35,801 bases of DNA, from the NCBI GenBank assembly GCA_947164955.1, contig CAMUYT010000009.1:1-35801 (forward strand), written 5' to 3'. Shown here one piece after another: positions 33,995-35,801 of the stretch. The position numbers and the translations under genes were made by a program. The notes under the pieces are model-generated. The model saw only the letters and a list, made by a program, of their open reading frames with translations, did no database searches and was not told the origin of the DNA. The first letter of the stretch is position 1, and each line of letters begins with the position of its first letter. The DNA is from an uncultured Bacteroidales bacterium (lineage in GTDB: Bacteria > Bacteroidota > Bacteroidia > Bacteroidales > F082).

Positions 33995-34066
33995 TTGTAG
34001 GGCTGTCACATCGTGGCAGCCGCAGGTTGAACGTCCTGCGGCTGCCGTGATACGACAGCCCTACAA
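33995..34066. repeat. Large near-palindromic element after the third protease
   Basis: Two 31-base arms (33995-34025 and 34036-34066) pair at 27 of 31 positions around a 10-base loop. Perfect blocks are TTGTAGGGCTGTC, ATC and GGCAGCCGCAG, interrupted by two 2-base mismatches. It lies four bases after a stop codon and looks like an interspersed palindromic (REP-like) element. Confidence 0.85.
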
Positions 34067-34154
34067 CCGTGATACGACAGCCCTACAACCATGGTACGAC
34101 AGCCCTACAAACCATGAAAATAATTGCGGCTGCCGTGATACGACAGCCCTACAA
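34047..34154 (+). repeat. Four spaced copies of a 20-bp unit
   Basis: GTGATACGACAGCCCTACAA occurs at 34047-34066 and 34069-34088, with a variant (ATGGTACGAC...) at 34091-34110 and a further exact copy at 34135-34154. The last copy is preceded by GCGGCTGCC, as in the right arm of the palindrome, which suggests partial duplication of that element. Short ORFs across this stretch are repeat artefacts. Confidence 0.85.
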
Positions 34155-34163
34155 GCCCAAAAC

Positions 34164-34200
34164 AAAAATGGCTGGCCTCTCCAGGTCAGCCATTTTTTTT
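34164..34200 (+). terminator. Strong rho-independent terminator before the ATPase gene
   Basis: AAAAATGGCTG (34164-34174) pairs with the stretch from CAGCCA at 34187 into the T-run. CCT/AGG extends the stem to a CTCC loop. Eight T residues follow at 34193-34200. It ends the protease transcript and may work in both directions. Confidence 0.85.
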
Positions 34201-34215
34201 GCAATTCCGAGCCCA

Positions 34216-34249
34216 ATTGGCTTCATTTTTCAAAAAAAACGTATCTTTG
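34216..34249 (+). promoter_or_regulatory. Bacteroidota-type promoter for the ATPase gene
   Basis: TATCTTTG (34242-34249) is a perfect -7 match. ATTG (34216-34219) is a possible -33, 22 bases upstream. The start codon at 34304 follows a leader of about 50 bases. Confidence 0.55.
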
Positions 34250-34303
34250 CACTGCAAAAACGGTCGCCATCGACACCTATTTTTGCAGTAAACAAGAAGT
34301 GCT

Positions 34304-35614
34304 ATGGAACAAATCATCGAAAGGAAACAACTCGTAAACGACTTACTCTCAAAAAGATGGAACGGAAAAGTCAAGATTATCACCGGAATACGACGCTGCG
34401 GCAAGTCGTTTCTGTTGTCGACACTCTACAAGAAACGTCTCCTTGACGAAGGCGTGACCGATGATTGTTTTGTGGAGATAGCCCTCGACAGGAAAACAAA
34501 CATCAAATACAGGAACCCCAACCTGCTTTTTGATTATGTCGTCAACAAGACGCAAGACCCAGACAAACGATACTATGTTTTCATCGACGAGATACAATTG
34601 TCTTTTAAGATCAAAAACACCGACATCGACGAGCGTCTGGTTCCCGAAGAAGACCGCGACCTGCTCTACACTACTTTCTACGACATCCTCAACGAGCTCG
34701 CATCACGAAAGAACCTTGACGTATATGTGACTGGCTCCAACTCAAAGATGTTGTCAAAAGACATCATCACCAATTTCCGTGACCGTGGCACTGAAATCAA
34801 AGTCTATCCTTTGTCATTCAAGGAATACTACCCTGTTTCAGGACTGGAAAAAACCGAAGCATTCGAAGAATACCTGACCCATGGCGGCATGCCTTTGGCT
34901 GTCCTCCAACCCGATGAAACCGAAAAAAGAAAATATCTCAAGGACCTTTTCGAAAACGTATTCTTAAAGGACATCATTGAGCGTTACAGGATCAAGGATG
35001 ACGAGGTGTTGTCGGCCTTGGTGGATTCCTTATCGTCGTCGGTGGGATCGCTCACCAATCCGCACAACCTTGCCAATGCAGCAGGTTCGCTGATGCATCG
35101 TAGCACATCCGACCACACCATCAAGAACTATATCGATTATCTGGAAGACGCCTACCTGTTTATGGGCGCCAAGCGATACGACATAAAGGGAAAGAAGTAT
35201 TTTGACAGCACCCAGAAATACTATTCCATGGATTTGGGGTTGCGCAATGCCCGGCTCAACTTCAGGCAACAGGAGCGCTCACATCTGATGGAGAACCTGA
35301 TTTTCATGGAGCTCGTCCGCAGAGGCCATAATGTCGATGTCGGAGTGGTGGAACTCACCAAAGTCATCGACGGCAAAAAACAGAAGTCGCAATATGAGAT
35401 CGACTTTATCGTAAATACGGGCAGGGAAAAAATATACATCCAGTCTGCCTTGAACGTTGATACTGAAGAGAAACGACTGCAGGAGACCCATTCCCTGAAA
35501 AACACAGGCGATTTCTTCAGGAAGATGGTCATTCTCGACGGCTCGGCCAAGCCATGGGTCGATGATGAAGGGATCACCTATGTGGGGGTGATTCCGTTTT
35601 TGCTGGAAGACTAG
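34304..35614 (+). CDS. AAA-family ATPase with DUF4143 domain
   Basis: The 436-residue product has the AAA_14/DUF4143 architecture, widespread and of unknown function in anaerobes. A Walker A motif GIRRCGKS (residues 28-35) binds the nucleotide. Walker B is VFIDEIQ, with Asp95 and Glu96, and a sensor-like VTGSNSKML (142-150) follows. The DUF4143 part begins after YPLSFKEYY (about 168-176), and its end has YEIDFIVNTG, resembling the degenerate PD-(D/E)xK-like fold described for this family. There is no signal peptide, so it is cytoplasmic. It stands alone, with its own promoter and terminator, and nothing ties it to the secreted proteins upstream. Confidence 0.9.
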   Translation: MEQIIERKQLVNDLLSKRWNGKVKIITGIRRCGKSFLLSTLYKKRLLDEGVTDDCFVEIALDRKTNIKYRNPNLLFDYVVNKTQDPDKRYYVFIDEIQLSFKIKNTDIDERLVPEEDRDLLYTTFYDILNELASRKNLDVYVTGSNSKMLSKDIITNFRDRGTEIKVYPLSFKEYYPVSGLEKTEAFEEYLTHGGMPLAVLQPDETEKRKYLKDLFENVFLKDIIERYRIKDDEVLSALVDSLSSSVGSLTNPHNLANAAGSLMHRSTSDHTIKNYIDYLEDAYLFMGAKRYDIKGKKYFDSTQKYYSMDLGLRNARLNFRQQERSHLMENLIFMELVRRGHNVDVGVVELTKVIDGKKQKSQYEIDFIVNTGREKIYIQSALNVDTEEKRLQETHSLKNTGDFFRKMVILDGSAKPWVDDEGITYVGVIPFLLED

Positions 35615-35621
35615 CCGTCAG

Positions 35622-35659
35622 AAAAAAAAGGATGGCCGTGTCTCACGACAGGGTCATCC
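35622..35659 (-). terminator. Terminator for the minus-strand gene at the window end
   Basis: GGATGGCC (35630-35637) pairs with GGTCATCC (35652-35659) with one G-T wobble, and TGTC (35639-35642) pairs with GACA (35647-35650). On the minus strand the hairpin is followed by eight T residues (A-run at 35622-35629). Confidence 0.75.
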
Positions 35660-35687
35660 CAAAAGTAATACAAATGAATCAAATGAC

Positions 35688-35714
35688 CCGTCCCCGGGAG
35701 GGACGGTTTTTTTG
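35688..35714 (+). terminator. Terminator for the ATPase gene
   Basis: CCGTCCC (35688-35694) pairs with GGGACGG (35700-35706) around a 5-base loop, followed by TTTTTTT at 35707-35713. Confidence 0.85.
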
Positions 35715-35732
35715 TATCTTCTTACGATTAGA

Positions 35733-35801
35733 TTAGTCTTCTTTTCTGCGCTTGCCAAGCAGGTAGGCACCAGCCAAACCAGCCAGCACCACGATGCCTT
35801 C
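35733..35801 (-). CDS. 3' end of a minus-strand gene encoding a C-terminally membrane-anchored protein
   Basis: Reading the minus strand from the window edge gives 22 residues and then TAA. A hydrophobic run (IVVLAGLAGAYLLG) is followed by KRRKED. A short membrane segment followed at once by a basic cluster at the extreme C-terminus is typical of CTERM/LPXTG-like sorting tails or tail-anchored proteins. The motif that would identify the class lies outside the window. A matching terminator sits just downstream at 35622-35659, which supports that this is a real gene end. Confidence 0.65.
   Translation of the reverse strand, partial: EGIVVLAGLAGAYLLGKRRKED

Noticed and set aside
7201-34154. Possible CRISPR array from the many short repeats
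   Set aside because: Repeats are palindromic or tandem with 2-24 base gaps; there are no regular unique spacers and no cas genes.
34047-34446. Overlapping short open frames after the palindrome
   Set aside because: They are translations of the 20-bp repeats and the terminator, then run into the ATPase gene in the wrong frame.

Overview
The window comes from a member of the Bacteroidota, most likely an uncultured Bacteroidales. Three lines of evidence agree. Many secreted proteins end in a type IX secretion (T9SS) type A sorting domain. Several gene starts are preceded by the Bacteroidota promoter signature TAnnTTTG. There is a complete downstream part of an Rnf operon of the kind found in anaerobic Bacteroidales. 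Coding DNA is mostly GC-rich and intergenic DNA is AT-rich. Nearly everything reads on the + strand.

Region 1 (1-3191) is the end of an rnf operon: the 3' end of rnfC, then rnfD, rnfG, rnfE and rnfA. It encodes a membrane ferredoxin:NAD+ oxidoreductase that couples electron flow to ion pumping. A spacer of hairpins follows, with what looks like the tail of a dead T9SS-secreted protein gene (3400-3465).

Region 2 (3585-12067) holds two large secreted C25-family (gingipain-like) cysteine proteases. Both have a propeptide, an intact His/Cys pair, a jelly-roll adhesin-type domain and a T9SS sorting domain. Between them is a 55-codon lipoprotein-like mini-ORF with embedded hairpins and a second T9SS-like tail.

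Region 3 (12232-27139) is the most unusual part: five consecutive genes for large secreted mosaic proteins. Genes 1-2 share one N-terminal architecture and genes 3-5 share another (IgGFc-binding-protein-like). All five carry short cysteine-paired GCDS repeats, the same uncharacterised module of about 110 residues, and a T9SS sorting domain. The first 1.1 kb of gene 1 is strikingly AT-rich compared with the rest of the array.

Region 4 (27268-33991) has a lipoprotein and an outer-membrane beta-barrel gene in tandem, then a third C25 protease closely related to the second. The array is thus bracketed by two directly repeated protease genes. Region 5 (33992-35801) has a large interspersed palindrome with tandem 20-bp repeats, a AAA/DUF4143 ATPase gene, a pair of convergent terminators, and the last 22 codons of a minus-strand gene ending in a membrane anchor with a basic tail.

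Working model (inference): the locus is a cell-surface island. Secreted proteases and a diversifying family of Cys-rich, PKD-containing surface proteins leave through the T9SS, alongside a small lipoprotein/porin pair. The Rnf genes and the ATPase are probably just neighbours.
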